From Hypsibius dujardini (taxonomy: Eukaryota; Tardigrada; Eutardigrada; Parachela; Hypsibiidae): a stretch of 36,034 nucleotides of DNA. Positions within the stretch are counted from its first letter, which is position 1, and every line of letters starts with the position of its first letter. The stretch covers positions 1-36,034 of the forward strand of contig LRSR01002664.1 in assembly GCA_001579985.1 (NCBI GenBank), in the 5' to 3' direction. The notes beneath the pieces are model-generated. The model made no database searches. It was not told where the DNA came from and saw nothing but the letters and a program-made list of their open reading frames with translations. Below are positions 11,460 to 27,610 of the stretch, piece after piece. The translations under genes were made by a program, and so were the position numbers.

Positions 11460-11580
11460 CGTTTCTAATTAAATAAATATAAATATAAATATATATAATA
11501 ATAATAATGAATGCTAATAAATAATAATAATAATAATAATTAATGCTACAAAATTATTATAATAATAAATGCTAATAAAA
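11460..11580. repeat. (AAT)n / AT-rich low-complexity tract
   Basis: Runs of AAT and ATAAT units occupy the middle of the hAT-like element, close to the centre of its long inverted repeat. Confidence 0.8.
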
Positions 11581-12405
11581 TATAATCGTTATTCTTCATT
11601 TTAATATTAATAAAACATATAAGTTAAAATCATTACATACTTATATTATTATAATGAAATATTAAAATATTGTAATATGACCCAAATGTAAAATTATTTA
11701 ACAGTGAACATAACACCTTGCAACCGCCGTTGCAACTGCGAGTTGCCAACACTACGTGCCACTGCTTTTTCACTACTTGGTTTACTGATTAAAGCCCAAC
11801 CGATTGGAAAAAGCAAATGGAATAAAAATCAACATTAGATAAATAATCCTTTTAATTCCAACTGGATATTTTCAGCTGAAAATTCTACAAAGATTCACTT
11901 CTACATTTGAATAAACAAACTATTCAATCTGAGTACTCAATGGCGGATTTGCGGTCTCTCGTTCTTGTTCACCGCATCCAAGGCCAAGACGCGCGGCATT
12001 TCTTTCCAGTTGTCGTTTCCGACACGTGCCTTTAAACTTTCTAGTCACATGTTCAGTCTTCCTGTGCTTGAGGAGGCTCTTGGTCAGCCGCCAAAAAATG
12101 TGATTGCCGAGAGCTTCGAACTTGCAGGCCAACTGGTGTGAAGAATCCTCACGACTTCTCGACATATTCTCAACATATTCTCGTCTTCCGACAATTTTTA
12201 AACTGCTCCGAGTTTTGTGAGCTTCTCTGGTCTTGATTGCCAGCCCAATTTCAAAAGAAAATGTTCCAAAATAAGCAGGGAACGGTTGAGATAAATTTTG
12301 AGCTCAATCAATAGATCGATTAAGTATTAAAAGCAGATGCACGCAACGGCCAAAAATGGTTCAAACTTGGACCTCCCTATTTTGCTGGGCGCTGGTAAAA
12401 AGTGT

Positions 12406-12856
12406 GTGTACAACGTACAGTTTTATTTTTATGGCACTCTGTACGAAAAGTTAAATCCCTAGAGGGATGGGCGAATCTTCGGACGGTTTGCAAATGAGAC
12501 GGCCACGTAACAAATACTTTGACTCGCACGCTGTTGGGGCGTTTCGTTTTGTGTGACGTACACACACAGACACGTTATAGTCTTTTGGCATTTGGATTAA
12601 CCTCGTCAGTTTTATAGACAAGAACAGTTTCCGTAAACAAGAACAGCATCCATCAGAGCAAAACGACATCCCAGTAAAGGGGTTGGCAAGGTACAGACGG
12701 GGGGTATCAATTTTTATTATGGGTCCCGGAGCGGGCTGTGACGTTTCGCCATGGTGGTTCATTCCCTTCAATGGTCAGACTGAAGTTCAAAACGGCACAG
12801 CCAGAGTTCGTCAAAACGCTCTAATATGTCGCTGTTTTTCAGGATTGTTTTCCCTT
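12406..12856. other. Non-coding gap before copy B
   Basis: No gene recognised. The short frames on either strand have no features of coding sequence. Homology to copy A begins at about 12857. Confidence 0.5.
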
Positions 12857-13713
12857 GCGCCTCGCGAGATATATTAAAATAAATTATCCACTGTTAAATA
12901 GATAACAGCACATAATGCATTTGCTTGTTTTCTTCTGACTCTATGTTTAATGTATTATTGCAGGCGTTTTTTTTTGGCGGTCTCCACTATTTACAGAAAT
13001 GGAGCCAAATTTGTTGTGAATGGGTGTTGGCTTAAAATGAAATCATGCGGCGGGAGAATTGGCCTAAATGTTGATGGTCATTTCTCATCGAGTGATATCA
13101 CCACGAAGAAGCAATGTCTAGGCAGTCATGATCTTACCAAATCTCGTACAGTTTGAATGGTTAAGTTATCGACGGCTAATTAAAGTTTCGATTGACGTGA
13201 CTGTTCTTTTTGTCGGCTTGTTTTGGCCCATGGCCTACAAATATAAATCAGAGAAATGTTTTGCCCACCTTGATTACGGTACTGTATTGCGAGACAACAC
13301 TTACTTACAGTCACAAGCAAATGTCGTGAAGTGCGTCACTATTAAATTTTTAAGCGTGCTTCTCCCTTAAAATGACCGATATTCTTTTATTCCATCAAGG
13401 GGATAGTAGCGACTGTGAAGGAATCCCAACTGAGCTCAAGGTTCAAGCATGTTTCTTTCTTCCTGTCACAGAACGTATGTGACCTCATCCATGTTTTATC
13501 GTTGCCAATTTTGCATTGGAAGCGATCGATGACTTGTAACAGTTTGAGGGCTCGTACCGGGCCATTGCGAAATGTGAATTCAAACAAGTGTTGAAGTTTC
13601 CTAAAATACCATTTTGCGACCTAAAAACTAATTCGCCCATACAATTTGCAGAACAGATAGTAGTCACTGTAAAGTTCCAAATGGAAAGCAAAGACAGCTT
13701 GACAAACGAAAAC

Positions 13714-19522
<5,809 letters not shown>

Positions 19523-19764
19523 TGTCTGTTCTGTTATTTCCAAGACGGTAAACCATAGCTCGACATATTTCCTAATATCAATTTCTCAAGGCACAACTTG
19601 TTTTTCGTCATGATGTTATGCTTTTGCTATATCGTATGAAATGTGTCTTGTAACGATAGACTTTGCTTTCGTGAAATCTCCTTTCGTGTCAGCAAGACCT
19701 GTTACGCCCACGGCCACATCGAAAACAGGTTTGTTTTCGCTCAGGCAATAGTTATCTAAGTAAC

Positions 19765-20600
19765 CTACACGTCTTTTACGAATGATTTGTCCCCGGAGTA
19801 TTTCTGTTCTGCTTTTTTCCTAAAGTCTGTCAATCTCAACGAATCAACTGTAAATTTAGCTGATAGCCCTTGGAAAAATGGTAGAGCAATAAAATATGCG
19901 AATACTTTTCCTGCGCTAAGCAGAAACGTGAATCGGCTGTCTCGTAGTATGAAGAAGGGGAGTAATCTCTGTGACGTGGTTTCCCTTTTTGCGTTGTGTT
20001 TGCTCTTGTGCTTAGGCAGTTTCTCAAAGAACTCAAATTTGATGACTTTAGGGCTTGCTTCCAGACTGGCCAAATCTCAACCAGGCCGACCAGTGGCGAC
20101 CGAGGGAGGGGGCCAGTTTCCTAGACACCTCATGATCTGTTTTTCTTTTTGAAGATTTTGGCTGCATACGCTCGAAAGTGCTTTCAAATTGAGAGCATAG
20201 ACACAAAAGACTCCATTTTTGGGGATTCTAACGAATTGGCCTGATAACTCACTGACCACATCTTTAAGGGTTGAGATCCTATTGGCTTTGAGCCAGTAAT
20301 TCAAAAGTATCGGCCTCATGCCATGGATGAGATCCTCCAGCTCCAGATGTTGAGTCGCCACTGAGGCCGACCATCTTTCGCTGTAGTAATCACAGGCATC
20401 GTTACAAAGTGTTTTTATTTCGCTTCTCGTTATCTTTCGGCCAGTCGGTTAAATCAATGGGTGTTATGTAATCATCAGTGACCATCAAGTGCCTGTATTC
20501 GAGTCTTTCAGTGAGGCTCTGGAGTATGTCAAGGATTGTAGGATTATCAGCTTTAAAAAATTACTTTGCATGGCGGACAAGAGGCTCCCACCGTCATCAC
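19765..20600 (-). pseudogene. Decayed minus-strand reading frame, possibly retroelement-derived
   Basis: Three protein-like stretches in different minus-strand frames follow one another: about 20560-20420 (ADNPTILDILQSLTERLEY, then DDYITPIDLTDWPKDNEK), about 20435-20077 (CDYYSERWSASVATQHLELE, then GQFVRIPKNGVFCVYALNLK), and about 20073-19765 (KLPKHKSKHNAKR, then FRKKAEQKYSGDKSF). Further on, near 19720, a CFRCGRGR stretch recalls the start of a Gag zinc knuckle, but the His is not visible. At least two frameshifts separate the parts. It could be a decayed LTR-retrotransposon Gag or a host gene fragment; I cannot decide from sequence alone. Confidence 0.4.
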
Positions 20601-20849
20601 CCTCGAGAGCACCCCGTTACAGTCTTAAGACTATCACACTTCAATGTACAGAACTTGAGCTACTCTTACTGCTAACTCCCTCAGAATCCGACAGTGATAA
20701 GAGTTTCAAATAAAACAAAAATAAAGCAATTTGGGATAGCCAATACCGGATTAGCCGATTAAGATTCATCCAAACCCTATAACGCTAACCCTATAACCCT
20801 GAATCTTGGTAAGTGTTTGTGCGGATTGAAGACTACTTTCCATTCGTCG

Positions 20850-21232
20850 TGACTGTCTTTTCTGATGAACGCACTTATATCGACTTACCCCAAATCGGGG
20901 CTGAAGATTTGAAGATTTACATATATACCAATACCTACGGCCGTCATCGTGATTATCACGCCGAACTAAACGCAAAACAGAAAAACGAAAACTGGGCACC
21001 TGTGCCGCTTACTCTGTCAAAACTTGAAAAAGATTAGAGAGCGTCGATGACCCCGTATAAAACTCGACTTACCAAGGCTTCCAAGCAATCTTAAATCGTT
21101 CTTGTCTCTTGCTTCTGGGCAAACTAAACACTGCCGTCTATTCCTTCACCGCCTTGCTGACTTGGTCCGTCTTGTCTAGTGATCATACAGCTACCGAGCC
21201 CGCATCAAACACCAGCAAATTTCAAGATCAAC
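20850..21232 (+). promoter_or_regulatory. Upstream region of GPCR 1, duplicated before GPCR 2
   Basis: This stretch is homologous to about 23665-24024 upstream of the second GPCR gene: TGATGAACG, ACCAATA, CGTGA(T/G)TATCACGC, TCGACT(T/A)ACC(A/G)AGGC and GCCTTGCTGACT occur in the same order. A TATAAAA box at 21056-21062, about 175 bases before the ATG, is a candidate core promoter and corresponds to TATAATT at 23884. A degenerate third copy of the TC(A/G)AC..ACC.AGGCTTCCAAGC part lies near 23277-23300. The open frame at 20813-21037 is probably incidental. Confidence 0.45.
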
Positions 21233-22547
21233 ATGTCCGTTTTTGAGAATACCACGATGAACCAATCGCTGCAGCTGAATGGGACCATACTACTTAACAC
21301 TAAAAAGCCACTGCTCAACGTCATCATGACTTGGTTCACTGCCGTGTCCTGCCCCGCCGTCCTCATCTTCAACGGCATCATCATCACTGCCATCGCCAGC
21401 CGCCGAGAACTCCGGACGGGCTTCAACTTCTACATCGTCAACATCGCCTTCGCCGATGTCTGCGCCGCCTTGACCAGCATACCGGGGCAATTCCTCAACC
21501 AGTACCGGAACCACGGTTACCTGCTCAGTCCCTTAAGGTTGGAAAGGACAACTTTTGAGAAAGATACTGGGGGTACTTGTGGGGAAGGGGAACGATGTTT
21601 TGCTGCCGAGTACAAGTAAAAAGCTGGCGACGGAAACTGGGGAGGGGACAACCCTGTTTTGAAATAAAAGGGGGTCCCTATTTGAAGGGGCGACCATAAT
21701 TGTTTCCCCTATTTTGCTGGTGAAACAAATTTCCTTTCCCCAAGTAACCCGCAACTTGGATAAAAATTAAAAGTGCCTATCTCCGTCATTTCCAACAATT
21801 AATTTATTAAGAAAAACGTCCAGATGGATACGGCCCATCATTGCCAAATTGCCTTCTGATAACTTTCCTCCTCTGTTTTTAAGCTGTACCGCGTTGGTTA
21901 TATACGGAGCCTACGTCCTCGCTGCAGTCAGCCGTTATGCCCATGTTCTCTTGGCCGTCAATCGACTGTGGGCGTTGACCTTCCCTGTCAGCTACCGTCA
22001 GCGGCGTACTCGTCGGTTTGCTCTGTTCCTCATCTTAACTAGCTGGTTGCTGGTCCATGCGATAAGCCTACCATTGGTCGTCTGCGGACGTATGAACGCC
22101 TTGCCGACGGAACAGAGCTGCGGCCTCGACATTTCGCATCAGCGCCCGTATGCGTTCGCTCACGACATGATCTGTTTCTGTGTACCGTTAGTCCTCGTCG
22201 GTCTGATATACGGCTTCATTGTGATGAAGTTGATCTCGAGAATGCGAAGGAAGAGCGTGATTCCGGCCGGGAACCAAGGAAATGCCGCTGTTGTTGAGGC
22301 TGCAAAATTTGCCCGTCACCGATCGAAAGAGCGTGTCCTGTTGTATTTGGTGATTCTCTTGGTGGTCTGCTGGACGCCGGCTAAAGTGTACTGGCTTATG
22401 GTTGAGCTCAACCATTACTGGGACACGACCTTTTTGGCGGTTCAATTCTTCGGCCAATATGCTCATCACTGGTTGAGTCCGATCCTCTGTTATCTCGCTA
22501 TGGACGACGTTCGAAATCAGGTCGACCGGATGTTGAAATGTCGTTAG
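21233..22547 (+). CDS. Rhodopsin-type (class A) GPCR, gene 1, two exons, 322 aa
   Basis: Exons 21233-21537 and 21884-22547 join through a GT-AG intron to give a 969-nt frame. The ATG at 21233 is chosen because the frame upstream has only a GTG. The N-terminus carries three N-glycosylation sequons (NTT, NQS, NGT). Seven hydrophobic segments follow, with FNGIIIT in TM1, NIAFADV in TM2, the TM3 cysteine in LSCTALV, CWTP in TM6 and SPILCY in TM7. The usual DRY at the end of TM3 is NRL here (AVNRLWALTF), and NPxxY is replaced by a SPILCY variant. It is a plasma-membrane receptor probably coupling to G proteins; the ligand is unknown. It is closely related to the gene at 24025. The intron sits just before the conserved TM3 cysteine. 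Confidence 0.88.
21538..21883 (+). other. Intron of GPCR 1 flanked by TTAAG, absent from its paralogue
   Basis: The 346-bp intron begins GTTGGA and ends TTTTTAAG. Exon 1 ends CCTTAAG and the intron ends in TTAAG, so a TTAA(G) direct repeat brackets it. The neighbouring paralogue reads straight through this point (LLNPVSCT against LLSP-LSCT). This looks like a gained intron made by insertion at TTAA. I see only weak inverted similarity (GGAAAG...CTTTCC) at its ends. Confidence 0.6.
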
Positions 22548-22881
22548 ACATGCGCACAGGGCGCTTCAAACTTAGCACGGGAATTTGCCAGGCCATTTGC
22601 TGTATCCGTTCTGAAAGACTATGTGCATATATCTTGTGTAATCACCATATCATTGAAAAGCCATACAATCTCGTTTTTAGTTTTATGCATGTTCACTTCA
22701 TCTACCTATAATTTTTGTTCACGGAAATTTTTTTGTTTTTGACTGCTTTCGGATAATAGTTTCTCCATTTCGCGGCAACTATAATTTCATAGTCTCTGAT
22801 CGTAGGGTGCATGACAGATGCTCCTTTAGAAATATTGGGTATACTTGTGAGTTCGAAATGAGAAATGAAAACATTCGTCTT

Positions 22882-22898
22882 TGTCTGCCTGTCTGTCC

Positions 22899-22948
<50 letters not shown>

Positions 22949-22957
22949 TTGTCTGTT
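22882..22957. repeat. (CTGT)n microsatellite
   Basis: Nearly perfect CTGT units in the GPCR intergenic space, with a few TTGT variants. The Thr/Asp/Arg- or Cys/Leu/Ser-repeat frames seen across it are artefacts of the repeat. Confidence 0.95.
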
Positions 22958-22960
22958 CAA

Positions 22961-24024
22961 TTGGCTGTTTGTCTGTCTTTTCCCCTCTATGTTTCACTGT
23001 CTCTTCTTTCTTTGTCTGCTTGCAAGTCTTGATTAATGAAGTAACTGATTCTACGTACACCGATGGTAACGTAGGAAAAATCGCCTCTTAAGATATGAGG
23101 AGAGGATTATTAAAGCACAATTCGCGCACCCTTTTGCCTAAATACAGTTGCGACCACTCATATCGAACCTTTCGTGCCTAATAAGTGGTCACTCGAAACT
23201 AGTACGAACAGGTGCAAGCTTACTCCTTCAAAACATGCTAGAGATTAAAGGACCTCAAATAACCCTAAAAACAAATTGACTCACCGAGGCTTCCAAGCGA
23301 ATGCCAAATCGCAAATTTCACTAACGATGATCGCTTTTGAAGGGCACACTTAACACGTTAAATCCTTCTTTTTCTAAGTTGCGGTTGCGAGCGGCCGTGC
23401 GTGTTACCGTGTCATGATTTTGACCACTCACATGGCGGCTTTCGAAAGCCATTAGTGTCCGCGTAACAAGCGACGAGAAGGGATCCTACACTGCTGACTT
23501 AAAACTTGAAGAGGATTAGAGTTTTATATAACATAATAAGCAGCTCCATGAATAAGGCTAACGTCCGATTATCCGACTTACGTGACGAAGCCTCTGAACC
23601 CTTTCTCCTACTTTGTTTTCGCGCGGATTTAAACTCTTTTGTTTTCAACGTCTTGTTAAATTGTAGTGTTTCTTTTTGCCGATGAACGTACATCTACCTA
23701 CATACTCCGAATTCGGTATTGTTTAATTAAAGATTTCCATGTACCAATATATGCGGTCATCTTCGTGAGTATCACGCTGAACCACTGAACTAAACGGGAA
23801 ACAGATAACAGGAATAGGGGCAAATCTGCTAATTACTCCTACCACACCTGGGAGAGACTAGAAAGCTTCAAAATGAGCTCATGTATAATTCGACTAACCG
23901 AGGCCACCTTCCTATCTGTCTTTTCTCGCTCAATGGGGCACTAAAAGCTGTCGTTCTTTCTTTCACGCCTTGCTGACTGTTACTGTCTGGTCTGATGATC
24001 ATTCAGCCACAGATCTTGAATTAA
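22961..24024. promoter_or_regulatory. GPCR intergenic region and GPCR 2 upstream region
   Basis: No gene. About 23665-24024 is the duplicate of the region before GPCR 1, with a TATAATT candidate at 23884-23890, about 140 bases before the ATG. Around 23277-23350 a further, degenerate copy of the leader segment (GACTCACCGAGGCTTCCAAG) is present, which suggests a third gene unit once lay here or that the leader alone was duplicated. Confidence 0.4.
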
Positions 24025-25011
24025 ATGTCGGAAAATGTAAAGGTCAACATGAAAGTCTTCATGAATATCACGCTGAAGCAGATGCCATCGCGAAACGGCA
24101 CAACATTTGTCGTCAACAATCAAACTGCGGTCAACGTCGCCATGACGTGGTTCTCTCTCATGTCTTGTCCCGCGACCCTCCTCCTCAACGGCATCCTAAT
24201 TACCGCCATCGCAAGCCGCGCAGAACTCCGCACGGGCTTCAACCTCTACATCGCCAACATCGCCTTGACCGATGTCTGTGTCGGCCTAACCAACATGCCG
24301 GGCACATTCCTCAGTCAGTACCGCAATCACGGTTATCTCCTCAACCCGGTCAGCTGCACCGTCTTGGTGTGCTACGGAGCCTACACCCTCGGCGGGGTCA
24401 ACCGTTGGGCTCACGTCCTGGTGGCTGTCAATCGACTTTGGGCGTTGACCTTTCCCCTCTGCTACCGTCAACGACACACCCGACGGGTCGCTCTCCTTCT
24501 CGTTATGGCAATCTGGGTGCTGATCCATGCGCTGAGTCTCCCGGTGGTTATCCGAGGACGAATGAAGCCGGCGGAACAGAGCTGCCGACTTGACGTTTCG
24601 CAGCAGCGCAAGTACGCGTTCGTTCAAGACCTCATCTGTTTCAGTGTGCCGTTAGTCCTCATCCCTCTGATGTACAGCGTTATTGTGGTGAAGTTGGTGC
24701 GGAGACAACGAAGGAAGCAGGTGAATCCGGCCGGAAACCAAGGCAATGCTGCTGCTGTTGAGGCTGCCAAATCCGCCGCTCGCCGATCAAAAGAACGTGT
24801 GCTGATGTATTTGGTGATTCTCTTGGTGGTCTGTTGGACGCCGTCCAAAGTGTACTGGCATCTGGTAGAACTCGCAGACTACTGGGACACGACCTTTTTG
24901 GCGGTGCAGTTTTTTGGTCAGTTTGCCCATCACTGGATTAGTCCGATTCTCTGTTATCTCGCCATGGACGACCTCCGTCGTCGGATTAATCAGATGCTAC
25001 GCTGTCAATAA
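24025..25011 (+). CDS. Rhodopsin-type (class A) GPCR, gene 2, intronless, 328 aa
   Basis: A single frame from ATG to TAA. The N-terminus has three sequons (NIT, NGT, NQT). Predicted membrane segments lie at about residues 40-64, 74-96, 112-135, 155-176, 203-224, 258-281 and 292-312. Cys111 at TM3 and Cys187 in the second extracellular loop could form the usual disulfide. TM6 has CWTP at 270-273. TM3 ends NRL (136-138) instead of DRY, and TM7 has SPILCY in place of NPxxY. The third inner loop is short and basic (RRQRRKQ). It is a tandem duplicate of the 21233 gene, very similar over the whole length and sharing an upstream region. Ligand and subfamily are not recognisable; peptide- or amine-like receptors are both possible. 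Confidence 0.9.
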   Translation: MSENVKVNMKVFMNITLKQMPSRNGTTFVVNNQTAVNVAMTWFSLMSCPATLLLNGILITAIASRAELRTGFNLYIANIALTDVCVGLTNMPGTFLSQYRNHGYLLNPVSCTVLVCYGAYTLGGVNRWAHVLVAVNRLWALTFPLCYRQRHTRRVALLLVMAIWVLIHALSLPVVIRGRMKPAEQSCRLDVSQQRKYAFVQDLICFSVPLVLIPLMYSVIVVKLVRRQRRKQVNPAGNQGNAAAVEAAKSAARRSKERVLMYLVILLVVCWTPSKVYWHLVELADYWDTTFLAVQFFGQFAHHWISPILCYLAMDDLRRRINQMLRCQ

Positions 25012-26084
25012 ACAGGAGCAGACGCGAGTCGAGTCCGCATATGGGGTGGGGGAGGCTGACGGGACTTCAGGATTCTCTGCAAACACCCTCTGCAACGGAG
25101 TATTAGCTTCACAAGAGTAATGCATAGACACATTAGTGAGACCATTTAAGGCGAGTGTGCTAGCTAGTTAACTTAAACTGTTGGTGTCATCAAGTAGTTA
25201 TTCCTAAATGCGGTTCTTTGTCGCGGCAAGACAGTCCCTGTCCGCTAATGCCATCAAGTTGCGCAATTGCTTCAGCACTGCTTAGCTTAATTCGCTTGTG
25301 CAGGATTGTTAATTGAATTGTTGAGCTGCTCATGTTTTGTCTCCTAGTTCTCATTTATTTTAATAAAAATGAATTCACCTGCGTGCGGAGAACGGATGTA
25401 GGATCTGCCTAAGAGGTGGTAGGAACCGCACGCGTAGGGTTACGGTTTTATTTTCCCTGGATGGCATAAAATACCAGAAGTGACCTTTCCCACGTTCCTG
25501 TACAAACGCACGGCGCCTGTGTGCCCCATGCGCTTCAAGGAGATTAATTCTCTGACGAAAACGAAGAAGACATGTGATTACACAGAGGATGGCACAGCCT
25601 CGGGCGTGGTTTCTATATTATACACAGATAGCGCACCCACCCCCCCCCCAGTTAACGAAAAAGCGAATGTGACTCATGTTCTCTTATTCCAACAGTTAAA
25701 TGTTTACAATCAATATCTATACCGAGCCTACGTTCTAAACTCGAGTTCCATACTGATAATGATGCTCTCGGAGTTTCAGACGTACCGCGAATTGAAGATT
25801 CTCGCATCTGGGCCAATCAATAGCGTAAAATGTGACTTGTAATTTCCACTCACTTATCATTAGTATCGCCGATTTGTGTGATCAGCTCAGTGAAGTATAC
25901 CTGCCTGCTAGGTCCGGATCAAACGGTCACGGCTGATAGTCTGTATGTGTTTAGTAAGCCGTACATGCGCACTCGCTCTATACAGTTCTCAAAAGCCTGC
26001 TTTACGCCCTTTAGTAACAGTATCAGTATGTAGAAATACAGGAGCAACAGCAATCCTCACAAAATTTCAAATTCTACGCTTGAC
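25012..26084. other. Intergenic region, no gene recognised
   Basis: AATAAA at 25362-25367 may be the polyadenylation signal of GPCR 2. The 120-aa open frame at 25480-25842 starts with GTG, shows no domain and has no partner upstream of the other receptors, so I do not call it. Confidence 0.5.
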
Positions 26085-27610
26085 ATGGCGGGATTCAAAC
26101 TGAAAATTTCAGAAAAATCCACCGAAGCTATTCCCACTATAATGGGCGTTTCGTTTATACAATGCTTCTGCAACTATAGCGATGTGAACGCTACTAGTAC
26201 TTTTGTACTTCAACTGCCAAGAATCTCCGATTCGATGAGGATTTTCCTACTTGTCATTCGCTGGATATTGCTAATATTTCTGCCTGTCGCTCTGGTACAA
26301 GACTTTACAGACCTTGCTGTCGGGGTCTTCCAAACACATGACCTTCAAACAAACTATGGGAAGGCCGAACCCGTGATTGCCTTAATGACCTACTGCAGTA
26401 CGCATATGGCCCTCTTTATGGCCATATACACCGTCATTTTTCTTGTCGTCAAACGCACGGAAATTCTCAAGACATGTTCCATGGTCCAGGAAATTACTAC
26501 ATCACTCCAGATCAAAATGTGTCATGTGAGAACGCAACTTCGACTGTTGCGTGTGTGCTTTTGGACTGTTCTTTTACTGGGGTTAAGCTGTCTGGTCTGC
26601 ACCGTCTCCGATCCCAGGTACTATCAAACATTCCCTAAGTTGGTGCAATACGGGTATATACCAACACGCCAGGGTCTGTTGAGCCTTTACTTTCGAGGGA
26701 CAATCTTCTACTGCACCATGATCCACTATACGATCCAGGGACTCTTTGCTTACATCAACGTTTTCCTCCTAGCCTGCTCAGATGAAATCACTAGGCAGCA
26801 AGCGGAATTCCTCGATGTGTATAAGCAGGAATTAGGCTCCGGAGAAATCATCGCCCATCAAGCGCAAGTATCAATATTGTCTAAACCGGAAGTTGCCATT
26901 GCTTCCAAAAAGATTTCCAGTGAAGTGTATCTGGAAAAGGTAAAACTATGGCTGGAATACAATGAGGAGTTGAAAAACACTTTTGATCAGGTGCAGAAAA
27001 CGTTCAGCTGGAAGCTCCTTTTCGACACGGCGACCCTTTGTTTGGGTCTGTTCATGCAGCTGGCCTACATCTCGACGTGGCTTTTGAAGCCTACCACGGA
27101 CCTCTCCACAGTGGGAATTGTCGTAAACTTGATTAGGCACATTGTTTATTTGGTGACCTACTTGTTGTGTGGATGGATTGTTCTGTATCGACCGTTGTCT
27201 CTTTACAAAATGCACCACAACCGCAGCGATGTGATGGGAAAAATACTTGCTGAACGCCGAAGGTCGTCATGTGAGGTATCAGTTGTAGTCCTATCTCAAT
27301 CAGAATCATTTTAACATACCAAAAAGTTGTTTTTTGAAGGAACCAAGCAATGAGGAAATTTTGTTGAGCATGATAGTGATGAAGAAGACTGACGACGGAG
27401 GCCTTGTGTACAAAGCAGGGACAATTCTTCCACTGGGACCGAAAGTTGTCTGTACAGTAAGTACCTCTTAATTTATCTGGCTTCAATTGGACTTAATACA
27501 ATTTGAGTTATGATGTACAACCTGGTTTGGAATTCTAGATTTCCGCAGCAGTGTTCGCTTTTGGCTGGTTCGTCATTCAGCGTTCGCTAGATTTCAAAGC
27601 GAAATTGTGA
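26085..27610 (+). CDS. Gustatory-receptor-like 7TM protein 1, three exons, 459 aa
   Basis: Exons 26085-27275, 27340-27456 (117 nt) and 27539-27610, both introns phase 0 and short (64 and 82 bases). Hydrophobic segments fall near residues 52-72, 95-122, 156-175, 203-230, 306-332 and 345-366, with a last helix (ISAAVFAFGWFVIQRSLDF) encoded by the final exon. The pattern fits the insect gustatory receptor / GRL superfamily (7tm_7): a KVKLWLEYNEELKNTFDQVQ stretch and long helix before TM5, a loop with GGLVYKAGTILPLG before TM7, and phase-0 introns bracketing the last helix. The TYhhhhhQF motif of insect Grs is replaced by AFGWFVIQR. Family topology implies an intracellular N-terminus and a ligand-gated channel or sensory receptor, but function is inferred only. 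First of three tandem genes. Confidence 0.85.

Larger units (their letters stand above)
10941..11754. mobile_element. Non-autonomous hAT-like element with perfect 8-bp target duplication
   Basis: The termini are inverted: TAGTGTTGGCAACTC on the left and its complement GAGTTGCCAACACTA on the right, followed by GTTGCAA in both arms. The 8-bp direct repeat CGTGCCAC flanks it exactly (10933-10940 and 11755-11762). An 8-bp duplication and a TAGNGTTGG-type end are hallmarks of hAT transposons. The arms continue inward as a long imperfect inverted repeat around an AT-rich centre, and no transposase frame is present. The left arm is split by the solo LTR at 10980-11297; the right arm shows the unsplit sequence. 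Confidence 0.85.
10870..12405. mobile_element. TA-type MITE interrupted by nested insertions
   Basis: The left arm (10870-10940, continued at 11763-11800 after the inner insertion) and the right arm (about 12300-12405, inverted) share GCGCCCAGCAAAAT, a TGAACCA...TTGGCC stretch, and a GTGCCACTGCTTTT-like stretch. The same arms occur in the element at 30811-31402. Without the 822-bp inner insertion the element would be about 0.7 kb. The exact outer ends are unclear because the flanks have decayed. The interior (11800-12290) shows no recognisable transposase. Confidence 0.6.

Noticed and set aside
20813-21037. Plus-strand 74-aa frame before GPCR 1
   Set aside because: The homologous region before GPCR 2 does not keep the frame open, so it is better explained as conserved upstream DNA.
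22807-23091. Repetitive Cys/Leu/Val protein frame and its antisense Thr/Asp/Arg frame
   Set aside because: Both are simply translations of the CTGT microsatellite.
25480-25842. 120-aa plus-strand open frame
   Set aside because: It starts with GTG, shows no domain, includes a poly-C-encoded proline run and has no counterpart near the other receptors.
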